Origin: Gemmatimonadota bacterium
Lineage (GTDB): Bacteria > Orphanbacterota > Orphanbacteria > Orphanbacterales > Orphanbacteraceae
Assembly: GCA_020061515.1 (NCBI GenBank)
Contig: JAGUYC010000258.1
Span: forward strand, 1 to 37,835
Length of the DNA: 37,835 nucleotides
Direction: 5' to 3'
Below are positions 1 through 9,776 of this stretch, piece after piece (position 1 is the stretch's first letter; each line of letters starts with the position of its first letter). The translations under genes were made by a program, and so were the position numbers. The notes below the pieces were generated by a model. That model was not told the origin of the DNA. It made no database searches and saw only the letters and a list, made by a program, of their open reading frames with translations.

Positions 1-574
1 ATACCTCGCGGCTGAGGCCGGCTGGCCGGTTGTCGTGATCGGCCTTCTTTCGATCGCCTCGGCGATCGCGTACACCGGAGGTCCCTATCCGCTCGGCTAT
101 CACGGACTCGGCGATCTCTTTGTCTTCGTCTTCTTCGGGTTCGTCGCGGTCGCGGGGAGCGCGTTCGTGCAGGCGCACGCGGTTCCGCCCGTCGCGTGGA
201 TCGCGTCGATTCCCGTCGCCGCGCTCGCGACGGCGATCCTCGTCGTGAACAACGTGCGCGACGCCGACACCGATCGTCGGTCGGGGAAGAGGACGATCGC
301 CGCACGCTTCGGACGGCGCGCGGCGCGGATCGAGTACGGCGTTCTCCTTCTCGCCGCGTACGCGGTCCCCGCGGCCCTCGCCGCCGCTCCCGGCTTCTCC
401 GCATGGGTTCTTCTCCCGCTCGCGACGATCCCTCTCGCCGCACGAACGGCGCGGGTCGTCTTCACGTCGATCGAAGGACCCGCCCTCAACCGCGCCCTGA
501 AGAACACGGCGAGGCTTCTCTTCTTTCACGGCATTCTCTTCTCGATCGGAATCGCGGCGACGGCGCCGTCGTGA
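1..574 (+). CDS. menA: 1,4-dihydroxy-2-naphthoate polyprenyltransferase (MenA), C-terminal part; 5' end outside window
   Basis: Open frame runs from the window edge to TGA at 572-574. Multi-TM UbiA-like protein with [24 protein letters not shown] motif; followed directly by menC and menE. Confidence 0.85.
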   Translation, partial: YLAAEAGWPVVVIGLLSIASAIAYTGGPYPLGYHGLGDLFVFVFFGFVAVAGSAFVQAHAVPPVAWIASIPVAALATAILVVNNVRDADTDRRSGKRTIAARFGRRAARIEYGVLLLAAYAVPAALAAAPGFSAWVLLPLATIPLAARTARVVFTSIEGPALNRALKNTARLLFFHGILFSIGIAATAPS

Positions 575-585
575 GGATGTGAACC

Positions 586-1671
586 GTGAAGGTCGTCGGG
601 AAGAAAGTCGAGCGCGTCGCGGGACCCGTGCGCGGAAAAGCGTGGAGCGCGCGCGCCGCCCACACCGAGAGAAAGGGCGTGCTCCTTCGTCTCTACGATG
701 ACGAAGGGAGGATCGGTCTCGGCGAGGCGAGCCCGCTCCCCGGGTTCTCGACCGACACGGTCGATCGTTGCGAGAAGACCCTCGCGGCTCTTTCCGCCGG
801 CGATCTTCCCGCGAGAGATCCGGAAGATCCTCTGGAGATCTGGCTCGAGTCCGCCGCGAGGCTCGTCGATCCGCGGGCGCCGGCGGCGCGATTCGCGCTC
901 GAGACGGCCCTTCTCGACCTGGCGGGCCAGGAGGAGCGGAAGCCGATTTCGGCCCTCTTCCGCGAGGAGGTTCCGGACCGCGCGATCCCTCTCGCGGCCC
1001 TCGCGCAAGAGGAGGAGTCGGACGCGCTCATCGAGGAGATCCGCGCGGCGAGGGCGCGCGGAATCTCCGTTGTGAAGCTGAAGATCGGAAAGCGGGGACG
1101 CTTCGACAAGGAGATCGAGCTTCTCCGAGGCGTCCGCCGCGCGTTCGGAGGCTCGCTTCGGATGCGGCTCGACGCGAACGGCTCCTGGGACCTCGTCGAG
1201 GCGAACGATCGGCTTCGCGCGCTCGCCGAGCTCGAGCCGGAGTTCGTCGAGCAGCCGGTCATTCCGTATCTCCTCCTCAAGATGGGGCCTTCGCCCGTTC
1301 CCCTCGCGGCGGACGAAACGCTCGCGCTTCCGGGCGCGGCCGAGCGGCTCTCCCTTGTCCCCGCGTGCCGCGTCTTTGTCTTGAAGCCGATGGTACTCGG
1401 CGGTTTCCTTCCGACCCTTCGCATCGCAAGGATCGGAAAGGCGAGAAAAGTCGGCCTCGTCGTGAGCCATCTCTTCGACGGGCCGGTCGCCCTCGCGGCC
1501 GCCGCGGAGCTCGCCCTCGCGCTCCCCGCGGAGCCGCTTGCGTGCGGCCTCGATCGGCACGCGGGTCTTTCGGCCTGGCCGGAGATTGCCGTGCCGCAGA
1601 TCCGCGAGAAGGAGATCCGCCGTTCTGGAGGCGCGGGGCTCGGCGTTCGCCTGGCGGAGGGAATTTCGTGA
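586..1671 (+). CDS. menC: o-succinylbenzoate synthase (enolase superfamily)
   Basis: GTG start at 586. Enolase-superfamily features: VVKLKIGKRG, RLDANGSWD, FVEQPV, ADET, VLKPMVLGG. Lies between menA and menE. Confidence 0.88.
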   Translation: MKVVGKKVERVAGPVRGKAWSARAAHTERKGVLLRLYDDEGRIGLGEASPLPGFSTDTVDRCEKTLAALSAGDLPARDPEDPLEIWLESAARLVDPRAPAARFALETALLDLAGQEERKPISALFREEVPDRAIPLAALAQEEESDALIEEIRAARARGISVVKLKIGKRGRFDKEIELLRGVRRAFGGSLRMRLDANGSWDLVEANDRLRALAELEPEFVEQPVIPYLLLKMGPSPVPLAADETLALPGAAERLSLVPACRVFVLKPMVLGGFLPTLRIARIGKARKVGLVVSHLFDGPVALAAAAELALALPAEPLACGLDRHAGLSAWPEIAVPQIREKEIRRSGGAGLGVRLAEGIS

Positions 1672-3062
1672 GCCTCTCGTTCTCTCGATCGGCGCGCGAG
1701 GCGCCGGAACGAACGGCGCTCGTTTCGGACGGAATCGCGTATACGTTCGAGGAGTTTCTTCCCTTCGTGAACGGCGCGCTCCATGCGCTCGCGGCGCGCG
1801 GGCTCCGGCCGGGAGACGCGCGACCGGTCGCGCTTCTTGCGTCGGCGCGAAAGGAGACGATCGCCTTTCTCTACGCGCTCTTCGATTGGGGGATTCCGGT
1901 CGTCCCCCTTCACGACACGCTCACGGAGCGCGAGCAGGGAAAGATTGTCGATCGGTGCGGGCCGATCGTTCAAATCGAAGGGACGCTCCCCGAGGCGCCT
2001 ACGGAGAGTGCCCCCTTCGAACCGCCGGAACCTCCGCCGGACGACGGGCGTCCTCTCGCGATCCTTCATACATCAGGGACCGGCGGAAAGCCGAAGGGGG
2101 TGATCCTGTCGCGGGCCGCCTTCGCGGCGAGCGCGGCGGCGAACGCGGAGAACCTCGGCTGGGAGAAAGAGGACCGCTGGGCGCTCGCGCTCCCTCTCGC
2201 GCACGTGGGCGGGTTCTCGATCGTGACGCGTTGTCTTCTCGCACGACGAGCGGTCGTTCTCGCCGGACCCTTCGCGGCCGACCGGCTCGCGCGAGCGATC
2301 GCGAAGGAACGCGCGACGCTCCTCTCCGCCGTGCCCGCGATGATCCGCCGACTTCTCGATCTCGAGCCGCGCTGGTCGCCTCCTTTCTGCCTGCGGGCGG
2401 TGCTCGTGGGAGGCGGTCCTCTATCCCCCGCGCTCCTCGACGAGGCGTGGGAGCGCGGGATTCCCGCGTATCCGACCTACGGGCTCACGGAAACTTGCTC
2501 GCAGGTCGCGGCCTGGCCCTATGGGACGAGACCGCCGCGTCCGGTCGCGCGTGCGCTCCCTGAAGCCGAGATCCGCGCGGCGGGCGAGCGGATTCAGGTT
2601 CGCGGGCCGATGCTCTTTACGTCGTATGTTTCCGCGGAGGGCGAGGCTTCTCCCTTCCTCGACGGAGGCTGGTTCGACACCGGGGATCTCGGGGCGATCG
2701 ACGAGGCGGGGTGCGTACATGTGTTCGGAAGATCGGACGAGATGCTCGTCACCGGCGGAGAGAACGTGAGCCCGCTCGAGGTGGAAGCGGAGATCGAGCG
2801 TTTCCCGGGAGTGCGCGCGGCGTGCGTGTTCGGAATTCCCGACGAAACGTGGGGGGACGTTCTCGCCGCGGCGATCGTCGTCGAGGGGGAAGGTCTCGAT
2901 TGCCCGACCCTCGCCGCGCATCTCGCCGCATCGCTGGCCCCGCACAAGCGTCCCAGAAGGATCGCGCGCCTCGACCGCCTTCCCCTCTCCCCGACCGGTA
3001 AGATCGACCGCGAAAAGGCGCGGTCTCTCGCCCTTCCTCTTCTCGAGCCGTTCCGGCCGTGA
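1668..3062 (+). CDS. menE: o-succinylbenzoate-CoA ligase (acyl-adenylate-forming enzyme)
   Basis: GTG at 1668 overlaps the menC TGA (GTGA). AMP-binding motifs ILHTSGTGGKPKGV, YGLTET, WFDTGDLG, C-terminal PTGKIDREK. Confidence 0.9.
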   Translation: MSLSFSRSAREAPERTALVSDGIAYTFEEFLPFVNGALHALAARGLRPGDARPVALLASARKETIAFLYALFDWGIPVVPLHDTLTEREQGKIVDRCGPIVQIEGTLPEAPTESAPFEPPEPPPDDGRPLAILHTSGTGGKPKGVILSRAAFAASAAANAENLGWEKEDRWALALPLAHVGGFSIVTRCLLARRAVVLAGPFAADRLARAIAKERATLLSAVPAMIRRLLDLEPRWSPPFCLRAVLVGGGPLSPALLDEAWERGIPAYPTYGLTETCSQVAAWPYGTRPPRPVARALPEAEIRAAGERIQVRGPMLFTSYVSAEGEASPFLDGGWFDTGDLGAIDEAGCVHVFGRSDEMLVTGGENVSPLEVEAEIERFPGVRAACVFGIPDETWGDVLAAAIVVEGEGLDCPTLAAHLAASLAPHKRPRRIARLDRLPLSPTGKIDREKARSLALPLLEPFRP

Positions 3063-3085
3063 GCGCGCCGAAGCGCCAAATGAAA

Positions 3086-3112
3086 ACCGGCGGAGCCGAT
3101 CGCCCCGCCGGT
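3086..3112. terminator. Bidirectional terminator-like hairpin between convergent genes
   Basis: Perfect 8-bp inverted repeat ACCGGCGG (3086-3093) / CCGCCGGT (3105-3112), with an A-rich run upstream and a T-rich run downstream, between menE (+) and the cytochrome gene (-). Confidence 0.6.
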
Positions 3113-3135
3113 CTCGTCTTTCTTCTCGCGCCGCC

Positions 3136-3777
3136 CTACTTCTCCGTCTCCTTGGCCTCCGCTTTCGGGACGGGGTGGGCGATCTTCGCGGAAAACGTCT
3201 TGAAGTCGAACGGTTTATACGTCGGCGATTTCTCGTTGTGGCAGGTTTTGCAGACCGCCTCGGTGGGCTCGATGAGGCCGACCGTGGCCGGCTCGATCTC
3301 CCCCGCGTAGAGCTGCTTCATGACGGTGAGCTTCTGGTATTCGCTCCCCGGGCCGTGGCACGCCTCGCAGCCGACTCCTTCGTCGTCCTTCACGCCCCCG
3401 CGGATCGCGGCCGGCTTCCCGTGAGCAGTCACGTGGCAGACGACGCACTCGGGCGCCTGCGCGGCGGGAACAGTGAGGCCTTTCTTCTTCGCGATCTCGT
3501 CCGCCTTCGGGGTCTTCAGCGTCTCGAACGCTTTGGCGTGCGCCGATTCCTGCCAAAGCTTGTACTGCGCGCCGCTCTTCGCGGTCTGGTGGCACATCTT
3601 GCATTTGGCGGAACCGATATGGGTGAAGGCCGGAGCGGCCTCCTTCTTCGCGATCTCCTTCGCCTCCGTTGATTTCCCCGCCTCTTGCGCCGTGAGCTGC
3701 GCGGCGAGGAAGAGGGTCGAAAGGCAGGCGGCGAGCCCGCCGAGCAGGATACCGTAGCGTCTGGATCTCCGGGTCAT
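3136..3777 (-). CDS. Exported tetraheme c-type cytochrome (cytochrome c-554/NapC-NrfB-like)
   Basis: Four CXXCH motifs (CKMCH, CVVCH, CEACH, CKTCH) after an N-terminal hydrophobic signal segment. Start chosen at MTRRSRRYG with GGAGG 6 nt upstream. Confidence 0.85.
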   Translation of the reverse strand: MTRRSRRYGILLGGLAACLSTLFLAAQLTAQEAGKSTEAKEIAKKEAAPAFTHIGSAKCKMCHQTAKSGAQYKLWQESAHAKAFETLKTPKADEIAKKKGLTVPAAQAPECVVCHVTAHGKPAAIRGGVKDDEGVGCEACHGPGSEYQKLTVMKQLYAGEIEPATVGLIEPTEAVCKTCHNEKSPTYKPFDFKTFSAKIAHPVPKAEAKETEK

Positions 3778-3957
3778 GCGCATCCTCCCTTTGTTGCCGG
3801 TCTTCCGGCGAATCTTGCCGCGGCGATTCCATCCACCGTCCCGATCGATTCTAGCGGGAACGGGCGGACCGCGCAACCGCTCGCCCCCGCCTCTTCTCCC
3901 GATGAAACGCCTCTCCTCCCGCCGCGGAGCTCGGCCCAGGCTCGCGCGCGCAAACTC

Positions 3958-5127
3958 TTATCGAAACGCCTCGAGGCCGGTCAGGTCGTTCCCCAGAATG
4001 AGCGTGTGGATGTCGTGCGTCCCCTCGTACGTCTTGACCCCCTCCAAGTTCAGCATGTGTCGGATCACGTGGTATTCGGACATGATCCCGTTGGCCGCGA
4101 GGATGTCGCGTGCGAGCCGCGCGCATTCGAGCGCCATGAACACGTTGTTCCGCTTCGCCATCGAGATCTGCGTGAAACGCGCCTTCCCCTCGTCCTGAAG
4201 ACGTCCGAGCCTGTGCGCGAGAAGCTGCGCTTTCGTGATCTCCGTCGCCATGTGCGCGAGCTTCTCCTGGACGAGCTGGAAAGAGGCGATCGGCTTCCCG
4301 AACTGCACGCGCTCCTTCGAGTACGCGAGCGCCCGATCGAGGCAGTCCGCTGCCGCTCCGACCGCGCCCCAGGCGATCCCGTAGCGCGCGCTGCTCAAAC
4401 ACTTGAGGGGCGAAGCGATTCCCTTCGACGCGGGAAGCAGGTTCTTCTCCGGAATCTCGCAGTTCTCGAAGATCAGCTCCGACGTGTCCGACGCGCGAAG
4501 CGAGAACTTTCCTCTTTGTTCGACCGCCCGGTAGCCGGGAGTTCCCTTCTCGACCAGGAAACCGCGGATCACGCCATCCAGCTTTGCCCAGACGATCGCG
4601 ATGTGCGCGGTCGACCCGTTCGTGATCCACATCTTCGCGCCGTTCAGGAGATAACCAGCGGATGTCTTCTCGGCGCGCGTGACGAGGCCGCCGGGATCCG
4701 AGCCGTAGTCCGGCTCCGTCAGGCCGAAGCACCCGATCGCCTCGCCGCGCGCCATTCGAGGGAGCCACTCCTTCTTCTGCTCCTCGCTTCCCGAGCCGTA
4801 GATCGCGAACATCGCGAGCGAACCCTGCACGGAGACGAAGCTCCGAAGCCCCGAATCGCCCCGCTCGAGCTCGCGGCAGATGACGCCGTACGCGGTCTTG
4901 CTCGTCCCCGCGCATCCGTACTCTTCCGGGAGGAAGCATCCGAAGAGGCCGAGAGACGCGAGCTCGGGGACGAGCTCCGCCGGAAAGGTGTGCTGTTCGA
5001 AGTGCTCGGCGATGATGGGAAGCACGCGATCGGTCACGAAGTCGCGGACGGTGTTCCGCACGAGGATCTCTTCATCGCTAAAGAGCTCGTCCACCTGGAA
5101 GTAGTCGATCGGTTGAAACTTGGGCAT
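3958..5127 (-). CDS. Acyl-CoA dehydrogenase, glutaryl-CoA dehydrogenase-like
   Basis: Full-length ACAD fold motifs: GCFGLTEPDYGSDPGG, LNGAKMWITNG, KERVQFGKPIASFQLVQ, C-terminal YEGTHDIHTLILGNDLTG typical of GCDH. Confidence 0.87.
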   Translation of the reverse strand: MPKFQPIDYFQVDELFSDEEILVRNTVRDFVTDRVLPIIAEHFEQHTFPAELVPELASLGLFGCFLPEEYGCAGTSKTAYGVICRELERGDSGLRSFVSVQGSLAMFAIYGSGSEEQKKEWLPRMARGEAIGCFGLTEPDYGSDPGGLVTRAEKTSAGYLLNGAKMWITNGSTAHIAIVWAKLDGVIRGFLVEKGTPGYRAVEQRGKFSLRASDTSELIFENCEIPEKNLLPASKGIASPLKCLSSARYGIAWGAVGAAADCLDRALAYSKERVQFGKPIASFQLVQEKLAHMATEITKAQLLAHRLGRLQDEGKARFTQISMAKRNNVFMALECARLARDILAANGIMSEYHVIRHMLNLEGVKTYEGTHDIHTLILGNDLTGLEAFR

Positions 5128-5361
5128 GGGCTTCCTCTCTCGGCGCGCGAAGGGGCGCTCGCCCGGAAGATTCGATTTCGATCGTCCCCGCGCCGCTGTC
5201 CCGCCGCGGGTATCCTCTTAAGGCTATCGTGCGTTCGCTCCTTCGTCAAACCGCCTCATAACCGGGGGACGCGCGGCATTCGTCGACCGGACGAGAACCC
5301 CCTGGTAGTATCTTCGAGGACCTCGCGGGAAGAGAAGCGGGCCGTGAACGGAGGAACGCGC

Positions 5362-7038
5362 ATGGGCCGGACGGTAATCCCCGTGACACTCGTCGTCCTC
5401 GCCGCGCTCTTCGTTCCCCTTCTCGGAATCCTTCCCCCCGCCCAATTCTTTCGCCTCGACGATTTCGCCTGGCTCACCTGGGCGAAGAGCCACGGTGTTT
5501 CCGATGCCTTCGATCCGGGAGAGGCGCCGGCGACGCCGGGCGGCCGCTTTCGCCCTGCTCACGCCCTCTTCTGGATCTTCGGGTCGCGCGCGTTCGGGCC
5601 GGAGTCGGCCGTCCCGTGGATGCTCCTCAGCTCGTCGTTCTTCGCGGCCGGTCTCGCGCTCATGCTTCTCTGGGGGGACCGGGTCGATCCCGGGAAGCCG
5701 CACGCGGGGAAATCCGCGGCGGCGATCTGGTTCGCCGGCTTCTTCCCGATGACCTATTTACTTCTCAATGTTTACAACAACGGGAAGACGATGGTTTTCC
5801 TTCTCGTCCCGCTCGCCGCGGCCTTCGGGATCTCGTTCTACGAGAGACGGCGGCCGCGCGATCTTCTCGTCTTCTTGTTCGCGTTCCTCGCCGGGGCGCT
5901 CGCCCGCGAATCGACGCTCGCGATCGTCCCCGCGGTTCTCTGCGTCTATGTTCTCGCCGATCGTTTCGAGCGAGGGAAGGCGTTTCTTCCGCTCGCGACG
6001 GCGGCGCTCCTCGCGGGAGGGGCGGTGATCGCGGGCGCCGCCGTTTTCTCCCCGCTCGTCCGCGAGACTCTCCGCGATCTCGGTGCGGGGAAGTCGTTCT
6101 CCCTCTGGAGCCGTAACCTGGCCTACTACGCGGAAACGCTCCTCTGGAACGGTCACGGGCGGTTCCTCTGGCTCGGCCTCGTCTTCGCGGCGTCTCTTCG
6201 GAGAACGAGGGCGCTCGCGATCGCGGCGGCCGCGGTGCTCGCGTCGGGTCTCGTCTTCCCGCGCCTCTCGCCGGTTCTCGTTCTCCTCGTTCTCCTCGCC
6301 TTCTGGTTCTCGCGAAGATCGAGAATCAACACCGCGCTTCTCGCGTGGTTCGCGGCGGCCTATCTCGTTCTTCTTCCGGCGCCGAACCCGACCGAATCCT
6401 ACTTCCTCGAGGCGTCTCTTCCCCTCGCGCTCTTCTTCGGCCTCGAGACGGGAGGCGCGCTCGCCGGGGTCGCCTCGCGTGCGGGAGGCGCGTTCCGACG
6501 GGGCGCGGGGCGAAAGTTCCGGACCTTCTTCGCGGCCTGGGGCGCGCTCGTTCTTCTCGCCGCGGTCTTCGCCGCCGGGGTCCACGCCGTCTACGCGCGC
6601 GAGCTTCTCCCGGTGAAGCGACACGGTCTCGATTTCGCCGAAGCGAATCGCTTCATGCGCAAAGAACTTCCCGAGGGGAGCGTCGTGTACGTCTTCCGCC
6701 AAGAGGAGATCTACGGAAAAGGGATGACCGAAACGATTCGCCGCTTCCGCCGTTTCTACCTCTGGAAGAACCATCCGGAGTGCTGGTTCGCCGCCTACAA
6801 CCGGCCGGACGTCCACGTCCTCTACTGGGACGGCGAACCCGAAGCCCGCCGGCCGGGGTTCTTCTTCGCCTCGAACCCGTTCGAGAAGGAAGTCTTCCGA
6901 AAGACGGATCCGGCGCCCGGCGCATCGCTCGTGTTCGAGAATCCGTCCTGCGCCGTTTACGACCTTCAGCCGGCGAGGGCGCGCCAGGGCGCGCCTTTGA
7001 CAGAAACGGCGGGAGATCCTATCCTTCCGGTGTCATGA
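5362..7038 (+). CDS. Multi-pass membrane protein, GT-C glycosyltransferase-like
   Basis: About a dozen hydrophobic segments. N-terminal FRLDDFAWLTWAKSHG loop resembles GT-C (PMT/ArnT-like) first loops. GGAGG upstream of ATG at 5362. The larger upstream open frame (3685-) is antisense to the dehydrogenase and not counted. Confidence 0.65.
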   Translation: MGRTVIPVTLVVLAALFVPLLGILPPAQFFRLDDFAWLTWAKSHGVSDAFDPGEAPATPGGRFRPAHALFWIFGSRAFGPESAVPWMLLSSSFFAAGLALMLLWGDRVDPGKPHAGKSAAAIWFAGFFPMTYLLLNVYNNGKTMVFLLVPLAAAFGISFYERRRPRDLLVFLFAFLAGALARESTLAIVPAVLCVYVLADRFERGKAFLPLATAALLAGGAVIAGAAVFSPLVRETLRDLGAGKSFSLWSRNLAYYAETLLWNGHGRFLWLGLVFAASLRRTRALAIAAAAVLASGLVFPRLSPVLVLLVLLAFWFSRRSRINTALLAWFAAAYLVLLPAPNPTESYFLEASLPLALFFGLETGGALAGVASRAGGAFRRGAGRKFRTFFAAWGALVLLAAVFAAGVHAVYARELLPVKRHGLDFAEANRFMRKELPEGSVVYVFRQEEIYGKGMTETIRRFRRFYLWKNHPECWFAAYNRPDVHVLYWDGEPEARRPGFFFASNPFEKEVFRKTDPAPGASLVFENPSCAVYDLQPARARQGAPLTETAGDPILPVS

Positions 7039-9776
7039 CGAAACCCGCGGCGAGCCTCCGGTTTCTCTTTTTGCTCCTTTCCGCCCTTTCGACGGCGATC
7101 TCTCCCGGCGCGGCGAGCGGCGCCGAACCGACTCTCGCGATCCTCGGGAACGGACTCGAGGTGATCCTCCTCGAGAACCGGTCGAGCCCGATGATCGCCG
7201 CCACGATGATCGTCGGCGCGGGGGCCGATCTCGAGACCGCGGAGACCTCCGGCGCGAGCCACATGATGGAGCACCTCCTCTTCAACGGCACCGAGAGGAG
7301 AACGCAGAAGCAGCTCTACGACGAGACCGATCTCTACGGCATCTACAACAACGCGACGACCCGGCGATTCCACACCGACTACTTCGTTCTCGTCTCGAAG
7401 GATCGAATCCGCGAGGCGATGGACATTCAGGCCGACATGCTCTTTCGCTCCGTCTTCCCGCCCGAGAACTTCGAAAAGGAAAAGGGGATCGTCCTCGAGG
7501 AGATGGGGAAGGACGAGCAGGATCCGGGAACCGTCGCCGAAGGGCTCTTTCGGAACATCGCTTTCGCAGGGACGCCGTACGCGCGGCCGATCCTCGGCAC
7601 CCGGAAGTCGATCGCCGCGCTCTCCCGAGACGACCTGATCGCTTACTATCGAGCGACCTACGTGCCGTCCAACATGACGCTCTTCGTGATGGGGGATTTC
7701 GACGCGGAAGCGCTCCTTCCCGCGATCGACTCGATCTACGGCGCCGCTCCGTCCCGTCCGAGCCCGCGCGCGAACCGTCCCCCGTTCCCGTATCTTCCGG
7801 AAGCAGGCGCGATCCGCGTCTTCCGCGGCAAAACGGAGAAGTCCTATCTCTTCGTGGCGCTCCCCCATCCCGAACGCTCGTCCGATTCCCCGTTCAACGA
7901 CATCCTCGCCGCGTACGTCGGAAAGCGCCTTCACGAGGACCTCGCGGAGGGCGCAGATCCTTTCGTCTTCTCTGTCGATGTTTCGTACGTGAAGAGAAGG
8001 ATCGAGAGCGAGGGAACCTGGCCTCCGGTGGATCCGGACATCGTTCGGGGGGGGAATTCGGGGCGCGTTCTCCTCTTTGCCGTCTTCGACCCCGCGCGTT
8101 CCCCGGAAGACGTGGAGTCGGCGATTCTCGCGTCGCTCGCGCGGATTGCCGCCGAGGAGCCGAACCCGGATGAAGTCGAGCGCTTTCAGGTGTCGATGAA
8201 AACCGCGGACATCTATCTTTCCGAGAAGCCGCACATGGTCGGGATGATGAAGGCGGAGAGCATCGCGCAAGGCGGGTATCCGGAAATCGCGAGAGCGCGC
8301 GCGACGCTGAACACGTTCGGCCCGCGCCACGTCGCTGAAAGAACCGCGTGGTTTGAGGCGAAGAGACGCATCTCGGTCGCCTTCGTGCCGGGCGAAAAGA
8401 GCTACGCCGACTCGGATCTCGAAACGGCGGTCTCTCGCGAAAAGCCGATCTGGGAGATGCCGCCGCGGGCGGCGCCGGAGAGCGGGGCTCTTCGAATCCT
8501 CCGCGCGCCCGAGAAAAAGACCGCCGCGGGCGCCGCGCGGAGCGAGCGGGCCGATACGACGCTCGCGAACGGGCTTCGCATCCGCGTGGAATCGAACGGC
8601 GATTCCGAGGTCTTCGCGCTCCATCTTCTCGTGAAGAATCGCTCGTGGCAGGAGCCGAACGGTCTCGACGGGATCGCCGACTGCCTGCACCGTCTTCTTC
8701 TCAAAGGGACCGAGAAGGACGACGGGGCGGCCCTTCGCGCGCGGCTCGAGAGGATCGGCGCCGACGTGAAGACGTGCGACGCGGCGTTCATTCCTTACGA
8801 CGACTACTACACGACCCCGTCGTATTCGTTCGTCCGTTTCGCGACGATCGACGAGCACGCGGAGGAGGGGATGGATCTCTTCGCCGACATGATCCGGCGG
8901 CCGCGCCTCGCCAAGGAGGATCTCGCCGCCGTGAAGTCGGAGATGCTCGCGCTCGCGCGCGGCCGTCGATCGAAGCCTTCGGCTCACTCGGAGCTTCTTC
9001 TCGCGCAGACTCTCCACGCGGACGGTCCTCTCTCCGCGGATCCGGAGGGGAACGAGGAATCGATCGCGGCGATCGCACGCGAGGATCTCGTCCGCTTCCA
9101 CGAAATGTACTTCGCGCCGGACAACCTGATCGTCACCGCCGCTACGTCGCTCCCCGCGGCGGAGGTTCTTCGCTCGATTGCGCGCCGATTCGAGGACGCC
9201 GCGCCGCTTACCAAGCGGAAGAGCGCGCCGCCCGATCCGAGACCCACCGAGCAATCGGTCCGCGTGGAGGAGACGCTCGGCGGAACGCAAGGAGCCCTGC
9301 GAATCGGGTATGTCGTCCCGGTGCCGCGAGAGGATCGAGCGGCGCTCTCCATCGCCGTTTCGATCCTTTCGGATGCGATCGCGTTCGACCTCCGCGAGAC
9401 GCGCGGGCTCGCGTACAGCGTCGGCGCGGGCGTTGTCTTTCGAGGGGAAACCGCGGCGATCTCCGCCTCGATCGGAACGAGCCCGGAGAACATCGAGGAA
9501 GCGGAGAAGGGGATCCGCGAGCATCTCGATCGCTTCGGCGCGATCGAGACGATTGAAGCGCGCGAGGCGGAGCGCGCGGTGAACGCGATCCTCGGGCGGA
9601 TGAACATGCGGCGCCTCTCGCGCCCGAATCAGACGTTTCGCGCCGGCCTGGCGCTCTTCAACGGAGAGGCCGAAGACTGGGTCGATCGTCTCCGCGGGGT
9701 CGCCGCGGAAGACGTCGTCCGCGCCGCGCGCTCCTATGTCCGAAGCTCCCCTTCCGCGACGATCCTGGTTCGCTGA
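7035..9776 (+). CDS. Two-domain M16 (insulinase/pitrilysin) family zinc protease, exported
   Basis: Signal peptide; inverted zinc motif HMMEH in ASHMMEHLLFNGT with downstream EKEKGIVLEEM; second M16 homologous half. ATGA overlap with the upstream gene. Confidence 0.92.
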   Translation: MTKPAASLRFLFLLLSALSTAISPGAASGAEPTLAILGNGLEVILLENRSSPMIAATMIVGAGADLETAETSGASHMMEHLLFNGTERRTQKQLYDETDLYGIYNNATTRRFHTDYFVLVSKDRIREAMDIQADMLFRSVFPPENFEKEKGIVLEEMGKDEQDPGTVAEGLFRNIAFAGTPYARPILGTRKSIAALSRDDLIAYYRATYVPSNMTLFVMGDFDAEALLPAIDSIYGAAPSRPSPRANRPPFPYLPEAGAIRVFRGKTEKSYLFVALPHPERSSDSPFNDILAAYVGKRLHEDLAEGADPFVFSVDVSYVKRRIESEGTWPPVDPDIVRGGNSGRVLLFAVFDPARSPEDVESAILASLARIAAEEPNPDEVERFQVSMKTADIYLSEKPHMVGMMKAESIAQGGYPEIARARATLNTFGPRHVAERTAWFEAKRRISVAFVPGEKSYADSDLETAVSREKPIWEMPPRAAPESGALRILRAPEKKTAAGAARSERADTTLANGLRIRVESNGDSEVFALHLLVKNRSWQEPNGLDGIADCLHRLLLKGTEKDDGAALRARLERIGADVKTCDAAFIPYDDYYTTPSYSFVRFATIDEHAEEGMDLFADMIRRPRLAKEDLAAVKSEMLALARGRRSKPSAHSELLLAQTLHADGPLSADPEGNEESIAAIAREDLVRFHEMYFAPDNLIVTAATSLPAAEVLRSIARRFEDAAPLTKRKSAPPDPRPTEQSVRVEETLGGTQGALRIGYVVPVPREDRAALSIAVSILSDAIAFDLRETRGLAYSVGAGVVFRGETAAISASIGTSPENIEEAEKGIREHLDRFGAIETIEAREAERAVNAILGRMNMRRLSRPNQTFRAGLALFNGEAEDWVDRLRGVAAEDVVRAARSYVRSSPSATILVR

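Noticed and set aside
768-1667. Upstream half of the 764-aa ORF 768-3062
   Set aside because: Out-of-frame with menC and Arg/Gly-rich; MenE begins at GTG 1668.
3685-5361. Upstream half of the 1117-aa ORF 3685-7038
   Set aside because: Antisense to the acyl-CoA dehydrogenase; the real gene starts at 5362 with an RBS.
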